From assembly GCA_963712715.1 (NCBI GenBank), contig CAVQJI010000013.1, positions 1 to 64,000 of the forward strand: a stretch of DNA of 64,000 nt, given 5' to 3'. Positions 1 to 9,098 of this stretch are shown piece after piece. A program made the translations under genes and the position numbers. This DNA is from JAFEDN01 sp963712715 (GTDB lineage: Bacteria; Pseudomonadota; Gammaproteobacteria; Coxiellales; Coxiellaceae). The notes beneath the pieces were generated by a model. That model ran no database searches and was not told the DNA's origin. It was given only the letters and a program-made list of their open reading frames with translations. Every line of letters starts with the position of its first letter. The stretch's first letter is position 1.

Positions 1-103
1 AGGAATTATTTTTAAACAAAACTCCAGGCGTTTGTTTGCAACGTCCATCACAATTGCAAACCGTACTCGTGGAATACATCGCATAGCAATAGATTAAACA
101 GTA

Positions 104-447
104 TTAATTTGCTTTTGGAGATGTATTTTTCGATGGAGGATATACCATTTCATACTCAGGTTTAATAAGTTTTTCACAAAAATATTTAACGGTCGTAAAA
201 GTAAAATCCTTTAATTCTACACAGCGATATAACTCTTTTTTAGTCTGCAAATACATTGTTAACTGAGTTGCGCCATTATTTAATGAACTGAGGACGTAGA
301 AACAATTTTAGCTTCGTCATCATGTATGATTCTATAAAGAGATAACTCAGCGCCCAATGATTCCCATTGTTCCGGAAATGCCCATACATTTTCAAACAAC
401 AGCGGCGAAGCTATGACAATGAGAAAAATTAAAATCCATTTAAACAT
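104..447 (-). pseudogene. Small secreted protein, split by a frameshift
   Basis: Not recognised as a named family. A start at 447 (MFKWILIF...) gives a hydrophobic signal peptide ending near VWAF, then a short mature region that stops at 280. A second open stretch in another frame (ending at 104, with a possible own ATG at 256) continues without a gap: if one base is shifted near 280-290 the two parts join as one protein of about 110 residues (...LSSLNNGATQLTMYLQ...). I infer a single exported protein broken by one indel. The second half could instead be an independent 50-residue ORF. It lies downstream of the toxin-like gene on the same strand. Confidence 0.4.
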
Positions 448-500
448 AAAATTTTTCTTTACAAAGAATAAATGATTGAAGCGCTTGCAGGGATATAATA

Positions 501-1216
501 TCACACGGTATCCTCTACAAGAGATGGTTGTAAAAGTGCACCCCTGATATCTGTAAGAATACTATTGTTATCCATCACTCCAGTTAAAAGCCAATTTAAC
601 CATAAATCAATGAGGATCAGTGCATCTTCTGTTAAGCAGTAAGAGGTGCAGCTCATAGCGTCATGATGCCTGCCAATAGGCTGAATTTGATCTAAGCGTA
701 AAACGGATTCTTCGCCTTTTTCTATAGGTAAAATGTCCCAGACATAATGTGGATATTCACATTGTCGAATGCGGTTTATAAAGTCAGGATGAAATCCTGC
801 TCGCTTCACTCCTTGAGTAATTCCATAAAAAGGAGCCGCTAATATCGTGGGCGCTGTTTCCACTTAGGTTTCCCTTGCTTTAAATGAGGCGGAATTTCAT
901 TACCTCCTTCACAAATTATCAGTAGAGGACGTTTTTTAGCGCGATACACTGCATATTTTTCACCGGGGTATGAAGGAAGTGCAGCAACAGGCAGTGACGG
1001 ATTTTTATTGAATTGATTCAGTCTCAAAGGGGCAATTTCAAAAAAAGCTTTATTGTGCGCTGTAGGCTCAACTCTTCCCGTGGGAATCAACTCATTGGGT
1101 ATCTGATCAACATGCGGAACATACGCTTCAATTAGTCGGCCTCGTTTAAAATCTTTTTTCAGATCCGTCTGCCACCATGAACCTAACAGATGCTGTGCCG
1201 AATTTTCAGGATACAT
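501..1216 (-). pseudogene. Putative PemK/MazF-like toxin partner, frameshifted
   Basis: Two minus-strand ORFs overlap by about 25 bases near 839-863 and read as one protein if the frame shifts there. The first part (ATG at 1216) ends ...LKQGKPKWKQRPRY; the second opens ...APTILAAPFYG and continues with GFHPDFINRIRQCEYP and ESVLRLDQIQPI. The pattern (a conserved 'pick a price, LLIIC' strand, then a positively charged RIR..EYP segment and an LRLDQIQPI strand) resembles the PemK/MazF ribonuclease fold, but that is a weak inference. The ATG overlaps the 3' end of the Panacea gene by 11 bases, the layout expected for an antitoxin-toxin pair. The C-terminal part could also be expressed from its own GTG near 863. 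Confidence 0.4.
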
Positions 1217-1883
1217 CAGGATCAAACCGGGCTTTTGATTTCCAAATATCCGCAGAAAAAGTGGCTTCGCCTTTGACTGGCAGAATTGGAGTACCTTCTA
1301 AAGAATCCAGCCATTCTTGTCCTTGAAAGAATAACGCATCGTAACGAGGCACAATGGATGAAGTCATCAAAGGCTGTTGTGATTTTTTCTGAGCTAATTT
1401 AGTTTGTATCTGCTGTTTTAATTGGGTGGTGATATTATTTTCTTTAATTGATAAATTCCGTAAGCTCTTGACCGTCTCATCCTTCGTTTTAAGTTGAGTT
1501 TTGACCTGTTGAAAATTTAAAGATTCGCCAGGAGCAACCGTCAGGAGAGGTTGAGTCAAATAAACATGAGAGAGCAAAGATTCTGTGTCTGAGCCAAATT
1601 GATGAACGCTTTTTTTGATAGCGCTTCTGGGATCAATATCAATTTTTGATTCTAAATCATGAATCTGATACGCATGAGGCAAAATCCATCTCACGGTGTC
1701 TTCTTCATATTTGGACGAATAAGACTGCTTTTCTGCACCAACCCCTTGTAAAGCAGGTGTAATCCGAGAAAATACGTCTAAAGACCAGGGACCAAATTTA
1801 TGAAACTTCCAGGGAGATTGCGTGTAAGAAACACCATGCTTTTCTGCATAGGCTAAATCCCCTAAATAAACATATTTAATCAA
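1206..1883 (-). CDS. Panacea/SocA-domain antitoxin-like protein, 5' end probably lost
   Basis: The N-terminal segment YLGDLAYAEKHGVSY and PWKFHKFGPWS match the Panacea (DUF4065/SocA-like) domain found in antitoxins of many different toxin families. The middle (about residues 110-170) is charged and probably coiled. There is no ATG at the front: the frame is open only to about 1900 and its first usable codon is TTG at 1883, while the inverted repeat of an IS66-like element lies at 1903-1926. Family members normally have another 20-30 residues before the YLGDLAY motif, so the IS has probably removed or separated the natural start. It overlaps the toxin-like gene downstream. Whether it is still expressed is unknown. 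Confidence 0.55.
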   Translation of the reverse strand: MIKYVYLGDLAYAEKHGVSYTQSPWKFHKFGPWSLDVFSRITPALQGVGAEKQSYSSKYEEDTVRWILPHAYQIHDLESKIDIDPRSAIKKSVHQFGSDTESLLSHVYLTQPLLTVAPGESLNFQQVKTQLKTKDETVKSLRNLSIKENNITTQLKQQIQTKLAQKKSQQPLMTSSIVPRYDALFFQGQEWLDSLEGTPILPVKGEATFSADIWKSKARFDPDVS

Positions 1884-1902
1884 ATGAATAGGCCCTAGAC
1901 AG

Positions 1903-3596
1903 GTAACATCTCAATAACCTCGGGCAAATGAGAGGCATGTAGCAAGAGATTGATAAATTTGTTAAATTAGGCTTTATGGAAAAACGGACAGGGATACCCG
2001 AAATACCACTGGAAAATCAAACGCCGACTGAAAAATTGTTGTTGGATTATATTGATCGGCAGCAAGGAATGATTAATGACTTAATTAAAGATAATGAAAT
2101 TTTGAAGGAAGAAATAAAGCGTCTCAAAGGACATAAAGGAAAACCCCGAATTAAGCCCAGTAAGATGGATAAAGAGGACAATACAGAAGGATCGAATTCC
2201 AAAAAAAGAAGCGGCTCTCAGAAGCGTCAAAAAAATAAAGACCTGGTTATTCATAAAGAAAAAACTCTCCACGTTAATGAGTTGCCAGAAGGCTCCCGAT
2301 TTAAAGGATATCAATATTATGTGGTGCAGGATCTGGTGATTCGTGCAGTGAATACCCGTTACCGCCTGGAAAGATGGCGATTGCCGGATGGCAGCTACCG
2401 AGAGGCGTCTCTGCCTGATGAAATCAAAGGATACCATTTTGGAGCGACACTCAGAAGTTTTATCGATTACCAATATCATCACCAGGGGGTCACACAACTT
2501 TTATTGTTAGATCAATTGAGAGAATATGGAGTGGATATTTCTGCTGGAGAGGTGAACCGATTACTCACAGAAAAGAAAGATATTTTTCATCAGGAAAAGA
2601 GAGAAATATTATCGGTGGGTCTTTCGGTGTCTTGCTATATTCACGTGGACGATACTGGAGCGCGACATCAAGGGAAAAACGGATATTGCACCCATATTGG
2701 GAATGAATTATTTGCGTGGTTTTCCAGTACAGGAAGTAAAAGCCGAATTAATTTTCTGGAGCTACTGCAAATGGGAGATCAGAAATATAGGGTTAATACG
2801 GATGGTCTAAATTACATGAAAACCCATCAATTACCGGGCATTCCCTTCAATTTACTGAGAGAACATCCAGGGGAATGGATGGGATTGACTGATTGGGAGA
2901 GGTATTTAGATAAGTTGGCGATTAAAAACAAGCGCCATCGTCAGATCGCGACGGAAGGAGCGTTAACGGGACATTTATTATCGAAAGGATTTTTTAAGGA
3001 TATTAAAATTATCAGTGATGATGCAGGCCAATTTAATATTTTCGAGCATGGATTGTGCTGGATTCATGCTGAAAGAAAGATTAACGAATTAATCCCATTG
3101 AATGAGGGACATGCCAAAGATATAGAGCGCATACGATCATTATTTTGGGAAATTTATGCGTTATTGAAGAAATATAAACTCACGCCTCATGAAATAGAAT
3201 TAAAAGATGAAATTGAGCAAAAATTTGATGTTTTGTGTGCGACGAAGACCTGCTATCAATTATTAAATAATGTGCTCAAGCGGCTTAAACAAAATAAAGC
3301 GGAATTATTATTAGTATTAACTTATCCTGAAATACCTTTACATAATAATTTAAGTGAGAGAGATATTCGGGAATATGTTAAAAAACGTAAAATCAGTGGT
3401 AGCACTCGAAGTGATAATGGAAAACAATGTCGAGATACTTTTGCGAGCTTGAAAAAAACGTGCCGGAAATTGAAGATTAATTTTTGGCATTACCTTCTGG
3501 ATCGACACCGCAAAAGGCCAGATGTCCTCTGGCTACCCGCTCTCATCCAACAGACTGCCTTACAGGGCTAAGTGCCCGAGGTTATTGAGATGTTAC
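1903..3596 (+). mobile_element. IS66-like insertion sequence with 24-bp inverted repeats
   Basis: A single transposase gene is bounded by perfect 24-bp inverted repeats at 1903-1926 and 3573-3596 (outer bases GTAACATC, inner bases CGGGCA). The right repeat begins only two bases after the transposase stop codon. I see no clear target-site duplication: the flanks (CTAGACAG on the left, AAGTAAAC on the right) differ, so either the duplication has decayed or the flanks have rearranged. The element has one ORF and no TnpB-like accessory gene, as in the simpler IS66 subgroup. It sits between the Panacea gene and the RIT element. Confidence 0.85.
1976..3571 (+). CDS. IS66-like DDE transposase
   Basis: 531 residues, full length. 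An N-terminal coiled coil (about residues 15-50) and a basic, Lys-rich linker precede the catalytic core. The DDE signature is visible: HVDDTGARHQGKNG (first Asp), ISDDAGQFNI followed by CWIHAERKI (second Asp) and PLHNNLSERDIREYVKKRK with KISGSTRS (the NNxxER-type third acidic motif typical of IS66). It lies wholly between the two inverted repeats. Nothing shows a frameshift or truncation, so the element may be active. The exact subgroup would need a comparison with ISfinder. Confidence 0.85.
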   Translation: MEKRTGIPEIPLENQTPTEKLLLDYIDRQQGMINDLIKDNEILKEEIKRLKGHKGKPRIKPSKMDKEDNTEGSNSKKRSGSQKRQKNKDLVIHKEKTLHVNELPEGSRFKGYQYYVVQDLVIRAVNTRYRLERWRLPDGSYREASLPDEIKGYHFGATLRSFIDYQYHHQGVTQLLLLDQLREYGVDISAGEVNRLLTEKKDIFHQEKREILSVGLSVSCYIHVDDTGARHQGKNGYCTHIGNELFAWFSSTGSKSRINFLELLQMGDQKYRVNTDGLNYMKTHQLPGIPFNLLREHPGEWMGLTDWERYLDKLAIKNKRHRQIATEGALTGHLLSKGFFKDIKIISDDAGQFNIFEHGLCWIHAERKINELIPLNEGHAKDIERIRSLFWEIYALLKKYKLTPHEIELKDEIEQKFDVLCATKTCYQLLNNVLKRLKQNKAELLLVLTYPEIPLHNNLSERDIREYVKKRKISGSTRSDNGKQCRDTFASLKKTCRKLKINFWHYLLDRHRKRPDVLWLPALIQQTALQG

Positions 3597-3664
3597 AAGT
3601 AAACGACTTAAGGCATTAAAATATAACGCTTTTAATTTCATTTACTTTGCATAATTTCTCAAGC

Positions 3665-4678
3665 CTACTTTAATTCAGACAACCAGGAAAGCAATTCATG
3701 ATCTTTACTCCAATCTGGAAGATTACTTTCAATTAAATCAGGATAAAGATTTTCAACCGCTTTTCTTTTAGTTTCAGTATCTGCTTTGGCATATATTTCG
3801 GTTGTCTTCAAGTCAACGTGACCAAGAAAATCACGGATATAAATAAGATTAACTCCAGCCTGTAACAAGTGCATTGCTTTAGAGTGACGAAGCATATGAG
3901 CATGCACTTTTACAGATATTATGGTTGATTTTTCTCGGGCAGATACAACATATTTTGCAATGATGTACGATACGCCTTCTTTCGTTAGTTTTCGATGTTG
4001 ATGATTAGTAAATAATGGATTTTCATTTTTCCAAGGTTTATCTAGCTTATTTTCCAACAAATAAGTTTTTAATAAAGAAGCGGTATTCTTTATCATAGGC
4101 ACTCGTCTGATTTTATTTCCTTTACCGGTTAACGTGATAACAGCAGGTTCTTGTAAAGTAATATCACCAATTTTAAGATCACACACTTCTTGTACACGTG
4201 CTCCAGAATCATATAAAACACTCATTAATGTTAAATCTCGTCGACCTCTGTGCGTGTGTTTATCCGGCTGTTCTAATAATAATTTTATGGCTGCCGGTGT
4301 CAGATATTCTACTATTTTTTTCTGTGCTTTTTTAATCGGGATAGTCATGATCTTTTGAAAATTAAATATGCCAGAAGGTTCTTCTGCCTGTAAATATCTA
4401 AAAAAAGAATGAATGGCAGCTAATCTTAGATTTCGAGTGGATATACTACATTTTCTATCCGTTTCCAACCACTGTAAAAAATCAGTCAGCCATTGACTGG
4501 AAACAATACTCAGAGTGATTTTTTCCGCCGGCGTTCTTTTAATTTCTTGACAGTAACTAATCAATAATTTAAAGGTATCTCGATAAGAATAGATGGTGTT
4601 TTTACTGACATTTTTTTGTGTCGGCAAGTAAATCGAAAGAAATTCAGTCAAGTATTTTGCAAAATCAGTAGGTTTCAT
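3665..4678 (-). CDS. ritC: Tyrosine recombinase, third gene of the RIT trio
   Basis: 337 residues. The N-terminal core-binding (SAM-like) domain occupies roughly residues 5-105 and the catalytic domain about 120-315. The catalytic residues are visible: Arg in DSGARVQEVCDLK, His-x-x-Arg in HMLRHSKAMHLL, His in FLGHVDLKTTEIYAK and Tyr at the end of the same segment. Its start overlaps the preceding recombinase gene by 14 bases, which implies coupled translation. The symbol follows gene order in published RIT elements; orthology to a named RitC was not tested. Confidence 0.8.
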   Translation of the reverse strand: MKPTDFAKYLTEFLSIYLPTQKNVSKNTIYSYRDTFKLLISYCQEIKRTPAEKITLSIVSSQWLTDFLQWLETDRKCSISTRNLRLAAIHSFFRYLQAEEPSGIFNFQKIMTIPIKKAQKKIVEYLTPAAIKLLLEQPDKHTHRGRRDLTLMSVLYDSGARVQEVCDLKIGDITLQEPAVITLTGKGNKIRRVPMIKNTASLLKTYLLENKLDKPWKNENPLFTNHQHRKLTKEGVSYIIAKYVVSAREKSTIISVKVHAHMLRHSKAMHLLQAGVNLIYIRDFLGHVDLKTTEIYAKADTETKRKAVENLYPDLIESNLPDWSKDHELLSWLSELK

Positions 4679-5669
4679 AGTCTTCTCCTTCTAATGTGGG
4701 GATCATGTCGGGATATCGAGTCTCTATCTTCAATGTGATGTGAGGGAAAACATCAGCAGTTAAGCGCAGATAATAAGCGGTTTCATTGAAAGAGTCGTGT
4801 CCCATATAGGTTTTTAACAGAGGGAAGTAGACACTCAGATCTTTTTCTTCCTCAGCCCATTTTTTTAGGCAATTTACGGCATAAGTGTGGCGAAAATCAT
4901 AAATACGAGGGCCGCCTCCTCTGCCGCTGTGGGAAATCCCAGCACGCCATAAAAATCTGCGAAAGTTATGATAAAGATTAGTGTTTGTCATCGGTTTACC
5001 CAGCAATGCTGGAAAATAATAATTATTTTCACTTGAGTTCAGATGGACTTTTTCCGAGAAATCTCGACATAGTTCTGTTAGAAAGGCGGACATAGGCACG
5101 AGTCGGCTATTATCTTTTTTAGAATGATGGATACTGAGAACACCATTTTTAAGATCAACATCGGCAACTTTGAGTAGTCTAGCTTCGGAAACTCTCAATC
5201 CACACATATAGATCATGCGGAAAATCACCGGCATGATTAGATGCCGGCGGGGACGTTCGTAACAATAAGGGCATTGATCCGTTGCAGAGAAAAATTTTGT
5301 CAATTCGTCAAATGTGTAAATATACGGTACGTATTGTTTTGCTTTAGGATAATAGCCTTTTGGCAAAATATAAGCGTTAATTCCAATGGAATCTAGATAT
5401 CTTCCAAATTGACGAATAACTGAGGCACGTGAATTTTGGTTGGCTTGTGCCTCATAAGTTCTTTTGCTGCACCAATCAAGGACAATTTCCTTTGTCAGCA
5501 CATTTTTCAGAGGATATTTGACTGATGTAAATTGGTCAAAATTCCTTAAGAGAATGGCATCAACGCTGTACTTGTATCCAACAGCTTGTTTTAATTTTAA
5601 ATGATTTTCGATGTGATCCCTAAATGGACCAATATAATTAAAATTATTCATGATGAGTATCCTCCCCAA
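4665..5669 (-). CDS. ritB: Tyrosine recombinase, second gene of the RIT trio
   Basis: 334 residues. An N-terminal phage-integrase-like SAM domain is followed by a catalytic domain with Arg in MCGLRVSEARLLK, RHT in IYDFRHTYAVNCL (the usual first His of the HxxR box is Tyr/Asp here, as in many RitB-type enzymes), and YMGHDSFNETAYYLRL with the nucleophile Tyr. A Cys pair in DQCPYCYERPRRHL between the strands may form a small metal-binding loop. It overlaps both neighbours and must act with them; RIT recombinases are thought to work together, although the division of labour is not settled. Confidence 0.8.
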   Translation of the reverse strand: MGRILIMNNFNYIGPFRDHIENHLKLKQAVGYKYSVDAILLRNFDQFTSVKYPLKNVLTKEIVLDWCSKRTYEAQANQNSRASVIRQFGRYLDSIGINAYILPKGYYPKAKQYVPYIYTFDELTKFFSATDQCPYCYERPRRHLIMPVIFRMIYMCGLRVSEARLLKVADVDLKNGVLSIHHSKKDNSRLVPMSAFLTELCRDFSEKVHLNSSENNYYFPALLGKPMTNTNLYHNFRRFLWRAGISHSGRGGGPRIYDFRHTYAVNCLKKWAEEEKDLSVYFPLLKTYMGHDSFNETAYYLRLTADVFPHITLKIETRYPDMIPTLEGEDYETY

Positions 5670-6882
5670 AAGTTAACGCGCATTCCTTTAATTTTTTTAT
5701 GTCCACTTTCAAATAAACCGCTGTGGAATCGGGATCCATGTGGCCAAGAATATCTGAAATAACAGTAAGTGGCGTATCTTTTTCCAGAAGGTGGCTGGCC
5801 ATCGTGTGACGAAGAGAATGCATCCCTCTTCTCTTTTTTAAAATTGGCAGATGTGCCAGATTCATATAGCTTTTAATTAATTGGGTTAAATGATCATCTT
5901 CTGCAAAAGGACCAAAGGGCGCCATATGTTTGACAAAAATATAAGGGCTTTCTATTTTAGGTCTGCCGTACTTGATATAATCGATCACTGCCCAGCCCAC
6001 TTCCGGTGTTAACGGAAGAACTGTGGAAGTTTTTGTCTTGGATTGATTGAAAACTAATTTTTTATCTTCCCATTTAAAATTTTCCATTTTTAAATGTTTA
6101 ATATCCATGCTACGCATTCCTAAACAACAGGCCAATAAAATAATGGCATAATCTCTTTTGCCTTTTGGGCTTCCTCTATCAATAGCAATCAGTTTTGTTA
6201 ACTCATCGGTTGTCCACACAGATGGAATGCGAGTTTGTTTTCTGGCCTGAACCATCGGTGTTTTGGCTGCAAAATCATTGGTCACTTCTTTTATCTCTAA
6301 AAGAAAGCGAAAAAAGGCACGTAAAGAACAAATATTTTGTTCCACAGTTTTATAGGTATAACCCGATAAAGTTTTAATATAATTATGAATGAGCACCATA
6401 TTAATTTCTCTACAATGGATTATCTGCTGTGATGCAAGATAATCCATAAAGCGTGCAGATTGTTTAACATAGTGATTAGTAGTTATTCGGGAATAACCTT
6501 TATCCACACAATAGGATCTAAACTGGTTGCTAATAATTAGAAAATTAGGTTCTGTTAAAATTTCTCTGTGTTTATGATTATGATACCGGCGTAAAATAGT
6601 TCGATGTAGCTGAAAATCACCAATCACTCGTATAATACGGAGTTCTTGTGCTTCCGCCTGGGAAAATTTACGATTAGAATCCTTTTCAAGGATATGGAAA
6701 TGTTTTTCAAGAAAATCCATTCCTAAACTTTCAGAAAAAAAGGTTTCATCTCGTTCTTCTGCAAATCGCAATAACATTTGCCAGCGGCTACGATAAAATT
6801 TTATTGAATTTTGACTGTAGTTGAGCCGAAGCATTTCTTGCTCCAAATCACGGAGCAATTCAACTAATGGTTTGTTTTGCAT
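5644..6882 (-). CDS. ritA: Tyrosine recombinase, first gene of the RIT trio
   Basis: 412 residues, the longest of the three. The extra N-terminal region (about residues 1-110) precedes a SAM-like core-binding domain and a C-terminal catalytic domain with Arg in CCLGMRSMDIKHLK, HxxR in GMHSLRHTMASHLL and ILGHMDPDSTAVYLK carrying the last His and the Tyr. It is transcribed first, and its stop region overlaps the next gene by 26 bases. All three catalytic sites look intact, so the RIT may be functional. Confidence 0.82.
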   Translation of the reverse strand: MQNKPLVELLRDLEQEMLRLNYSQNSIKFYRSRWQMLLRFAEERDETFFSESLGMDFLEKHFHILEKDSNRKFSQAEAQELRIIRVIGDFQLHRTILRRYHNHKHREILTEPNFLIISNQFRSYCVDKGYSRITTNHYVKQSARFMDYLASQQIIHCREINMVLIHNYIKTLSGYTYKTVEQNICSLRAFFRFLLEIKEVTNDFAAKTPMVQARKQTRIPSVWTTDELTKLIAIDRGSPKGKRDYAIILLACCLGMRSMDIKHLKMENFKWEDKKLVFNQSKTKTSTVLPLTPEVGWAVIDYIKYGRPKIESPYIFVKHMAPFGPFAEDDHLTQLIKSYMNLAHLPILKKRRGMHSLRHTMASHLLEKDTPLTVISDILGHMDPDSTAVYLKVDIKKLKECALTFGEDTHHE

Positions 6883-7021
6883 AAAATATCTTCTAAAGTG
6901 ACAATTAGAACATCAGGTTCTATTATCGCTCCAGGATCTTATGCAAAGTAAAATAGGATAAGATATTTGATTTAATAGATAATTTTAATGGTCAATTTGC
7001 ATAAGAACTTGCTTCGTATAA

Positions 7022-7699
7022 GGGTCAACCGTTTCACCGATATTAGCGAATATCTACTTGCACGAAGTGATAGACAGTTGGTTTGAAGAAATCAAAAGTA
7101 AGTACTTCAAAGGTAGAGCGAATGAAGTGAGATACGCCGATGACATGGTGTTTATTTTCCAAAGGGAAGAAGAGGCGAGAAAATTCTTTGAAGTACTGCC
7201 GAAGCGACTGGAGAAATATGGACTGGCGATGCATCAAGGGAAATCCAGATTAATCCGATCTGGACAGAACGTTGCAGCACGAGAACATAGACACGGAAGC
7301 CGATTACCGACTTATCAATTTCTTGGATTTACAGTGTACTGGGGAAAAGCACGCAACGGGAAATGGTGGCGAATGAAATTCAAAAGCCGACGTGATCGTT
7401 TCAGTGCAAAACTCAGGGGACTGAAAGAATATCTAAGAACACAGGTTAACACGAAAGACACTATAGGGGTGTTGAAAACCGTGGGGCGTGTGGTAACGGG
7501 ATGGGTGAACTATAACGCCATTTCTGATAATGAGCGAGCGGTATACCGATTCTTGAAACTAAGTCAGAGAATTGTGCTCAGGTGGATCAATCGCAGAGGA
7601 AGGAAAAGACCAATGAGTTGGAAGAAATTCACGGCGTTACTTGAGAAAATAAATTTTCCACGTGAATGGAAAACCAAATCATTATTTGCGGCGCGCTGA
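7022..7699 (+). pseudogene. ltrA: Group II intron reverse transcriptase/maturase, 5' truncated
   Basis: Only the C-terminal half is present. The open frame begins after a stop at 7019-7021 and reads STVSPILANIYLHEVIDSWF (RT motif 4-5), then VRYADDMVFIF with the YADD catalytic motif, FLGFTVYWG, and the maturase domain (GWVNYNAISD, LSQRIVLRWINRR). The fingers domain and all 5' intron RNA are missing. A full protein has about 420 residues, and about 225 remain. The break coincides with the right end of the RIT element, whose insertion is the likely cause. No other part of the gene is found on the far side of the RIT. Confidence 0.85.
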
Positions 7700-7729
7700 A
7701 AAGTGGTATAGTTGACCCGGTTTATCTGG

Positions 7730-7803
7730 GAGCCGGATGCGGTAATTCCGCCTGTCCGGTTCTGTGAGGACTCTGCCGGAGTGATCTGGCAGTTTTACTC
7801 GAC
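7730..7803 (+). ncRNA. Group II intron domains V and VI (3' end)
   Basis: Directly after the maturase stop, 7730-7762 folds as a domain V hairpin: GAGCCGGATGCGG pairs with CCGCCTGTCCGGTTC around a TAAT loop and carries the AGC catalytic triad. Domain VI follows as a second hairpin, and the intron ends with TTTACTCGAC near 7803, close to the usual 3' boundary. The 5' two thirds of the ribozyme are absent, so the intron cannot splice. Confidence 0.75.
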
Positions 7804-7833
7804 TGTTAACTTCTCGTTAAGCTAATGTGGTTA

Positions 7834-7868
7834 GTGTCAGTTCAGGTGTTAGACCACCTGGCTGACAC
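7834..7868. terminator. Strong hairpin downstream of the intron remnant
   Basis: GTGTCAG (7834-7840) pairs with CTGACAC (7862-7868), and the inner CAGGTG pairs with CACCTG. A T-rich stretch (CTTATTATTATCTT) follows, so it could act as an intrinsic terminator. Some bacterial group II introns insert just behind terminator hairpins, which fits the position a few tens of bases after the intron 3' end. Confidence 0.5.
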
Positions 7869-8014
7869 GCTTATTATTATCTTAAGCTGAACTTAAAGCA
7901 ATACTTAAACTAAGGAAAAAATTTGCTCTCTTTGCCATGTTCGCCTGGCATATATTGATGAAGTAGTATTGTCTTTTTCAACGTTACTACGATTTAACTG
8001 CAAGGACCGCAAAA

Positions 8015-8338
8015 ATGAGTATATATATTATTGTAGCAATTCTAATCATCACATTAATTATTATAGGATACAAACAGTCTAAAAAAATGAAATATGAAAA
8101 TTTGTTGGCAAAATACAAAGATAAGGGTATTGTTGATAAAATCATGCGTCATTTAATTTGGCAAGGGATGAGTAAAGACCAGCTTGTCGATTCTTGGGGT
8201 AAACCGATAGAAGTTGGCACTAAAGTGTTTAAAGTAAAAACTAGAGAAACGTTCAAATATAATAAAATAGGAACAAATCGTTTTGGATCTCGGGTGATTC
8301 TGGAAAACGATATTGTTGTTGGTTGGGAGAAAAAATAG
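8015..8338 (+). CDS. Small membrane-anchored protein, SmpA/BamE-like C-terminus
   Basis: 107 residues. The first 20 form one hydrophobic membrane anchor (IIVAILIITLIIIGY) followed by a positively charged segment. The remainder contains WQGMSKDQLVDSWGKP, similar to the short GMTkeqvv..lGkP motif of SmpA/BamE-like proteins, followed by a predicted beta-rich stretch. A purine-rich RBS (AAGGA) precedes the ATG. It has no operon partner. The family is uncertain; I call it a single-pass inner-membrane protein of unknown role. Confidence 0.6.
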   Translation: MSIYIIVAILIITLIIIGYKQSKKMKYENLLAKYKDKGIVDKIMRHLIWQGMSKDQLVDSWGKPIEVGTKVFKVKTRETFKYNKIGTNRFGSRVILENDIVVGWEKK

Positions 8339-8440
8339 AATTTTTCTTGAAAACTAGAAGTGATTCGATCTACACATAACACTTTGTCGGAAGGAAGTTT
8401 CATCTCTCTGGCATAGCAAAAAAATATCGCCATTTTGAGT

Positions 8441-8598
8441 ACTCTCTGTTGACGCGAGTCAACAGAGAGTGCCGGAACGGCACATCTAACTGCTTGGAAA
8501 AATAATTTATTTCTTTATTTATTTCTAAAAAATTCAACTGTGAAACCCACTGTAATTGAATTTAATTTTTCAATTTTTGTCGGTTTTTATAGTGCATT
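8441..8598 (+). repeat. Palindrome-headed repeat, copy A
   Basis: About 158 bp that recur at 9672-9826. The unit begins with an inverted repeat (ACTCTCTGTTGAC, 4-base loop, GTCAACAGAGAGT), continues with GCCGGAACGGCACATCTAA, an AT-rich stretch, AAAAATTCAACTGTGAAACCCACTGT, and ends in CGGTTTTTATAGTGCATT. Copy A has a short deletion in the middle relative to copy B. It follows the small membrane protein gene and could also serve as its terminator. Likely a non-autonomous repeat element. Confidence 0.75.
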
Positions 8599-8825
8599 AT
8601 CTATATCTCTCTTGCTCTGATTTGAAAATATAGAAAAGACACAAATGAGCATATTCATGCAGTTGTAAAATATAGGTCGAAGCTGTTTTTTAATAGATTT
8701 ATTAAGAATACTTTTAATCCCCATAATGTCTACCCAGCTAACATATTCTTCAACTGGTTCTGGGAGTGGATCATTAGGTATAAACATAACCATAAACCTC
8801 ATCACTTGATTAAATAATCATAACT

Positions 8826-9098
8826 CTAGCCATTTAAACTTCCTCGATTTCCTGTGGCGGCAGCTTCCTTTTTGCAAACGTATTCTCCTTGCTTGGTATT
8901 ACCATACCAGCGCGCTCCTTGGGTGTGCCAAATGCCGGTTTTAGTATTAAGCCAGACTACTTCATCATTTGGGCAATGCCGTTGAGCAGATTGCTGTGTT
9001 GAATAGGGTGTAAGCTCTGTAGCCGAATAAGCAGGCGAAGTATAAACCCAGAACGCAGTATTGAAAAATAAAGCGAAAAAAATAGTAAACAAACGCAT
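8826..9098 (-). CDS. Small exported protein of a widespread proteobacterial family
   Basis: 90 residues with an N-terminal signal peptide ending near AYSA. The mature part CPNDEVVWLNTKTGIWH, ARWYGNTKQGEYVCKKEA and ATGNR matches a common short secreted family (CPxDxVVWxNtxsgxyH...G.rwYG.Tk.G.Y.c...A...G.R) with two conserved Cys that probably form a disulphide in the periplasm. Its function is not known. The gene stands alone between the two repeat copies. Confidence 0.7.
   Translation of the reverse strand: MRLFTIFFALFFNTAFWVYTSPAYSATELTPYSTQQSAQRHCPNDEVVWLNTKTGIWHTQGARWYGNTKQGEYVCKKEAAATGNRGSLNG

Larger units (their letters stand above)
3641..6952 (-). mobile_element. RIT element (recombinase in trio)
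   Basis: Three different tyrosine recombinase genes follow each other on the minus strand with overlaps of 26 and 14 bases, the defining arrangement of RIT elements. A 14-bp inverted repeat (TTTACTTTGCATAA) brackets them at 3641-3654 and 6939-6952. A further TTTGCATAAG lies at about 7000 in inverted orientation to the 6939 copy, so the true right end may be near 7010. RIT elements are known to have such doubled end repeats. The right end lies immediately before the truncated group II intron reverse transcriptase, so the RIT probably inserted into the intron. Confidence 0.8.

Noticed and set aside
8587..8805. 72-codon minus-strand ORF next to the small exported protein
   Set aside because: It overlaps the repeat copy A, has no RBS and no family signal; the codon pattern is that of AT-rich intergenic DNA.
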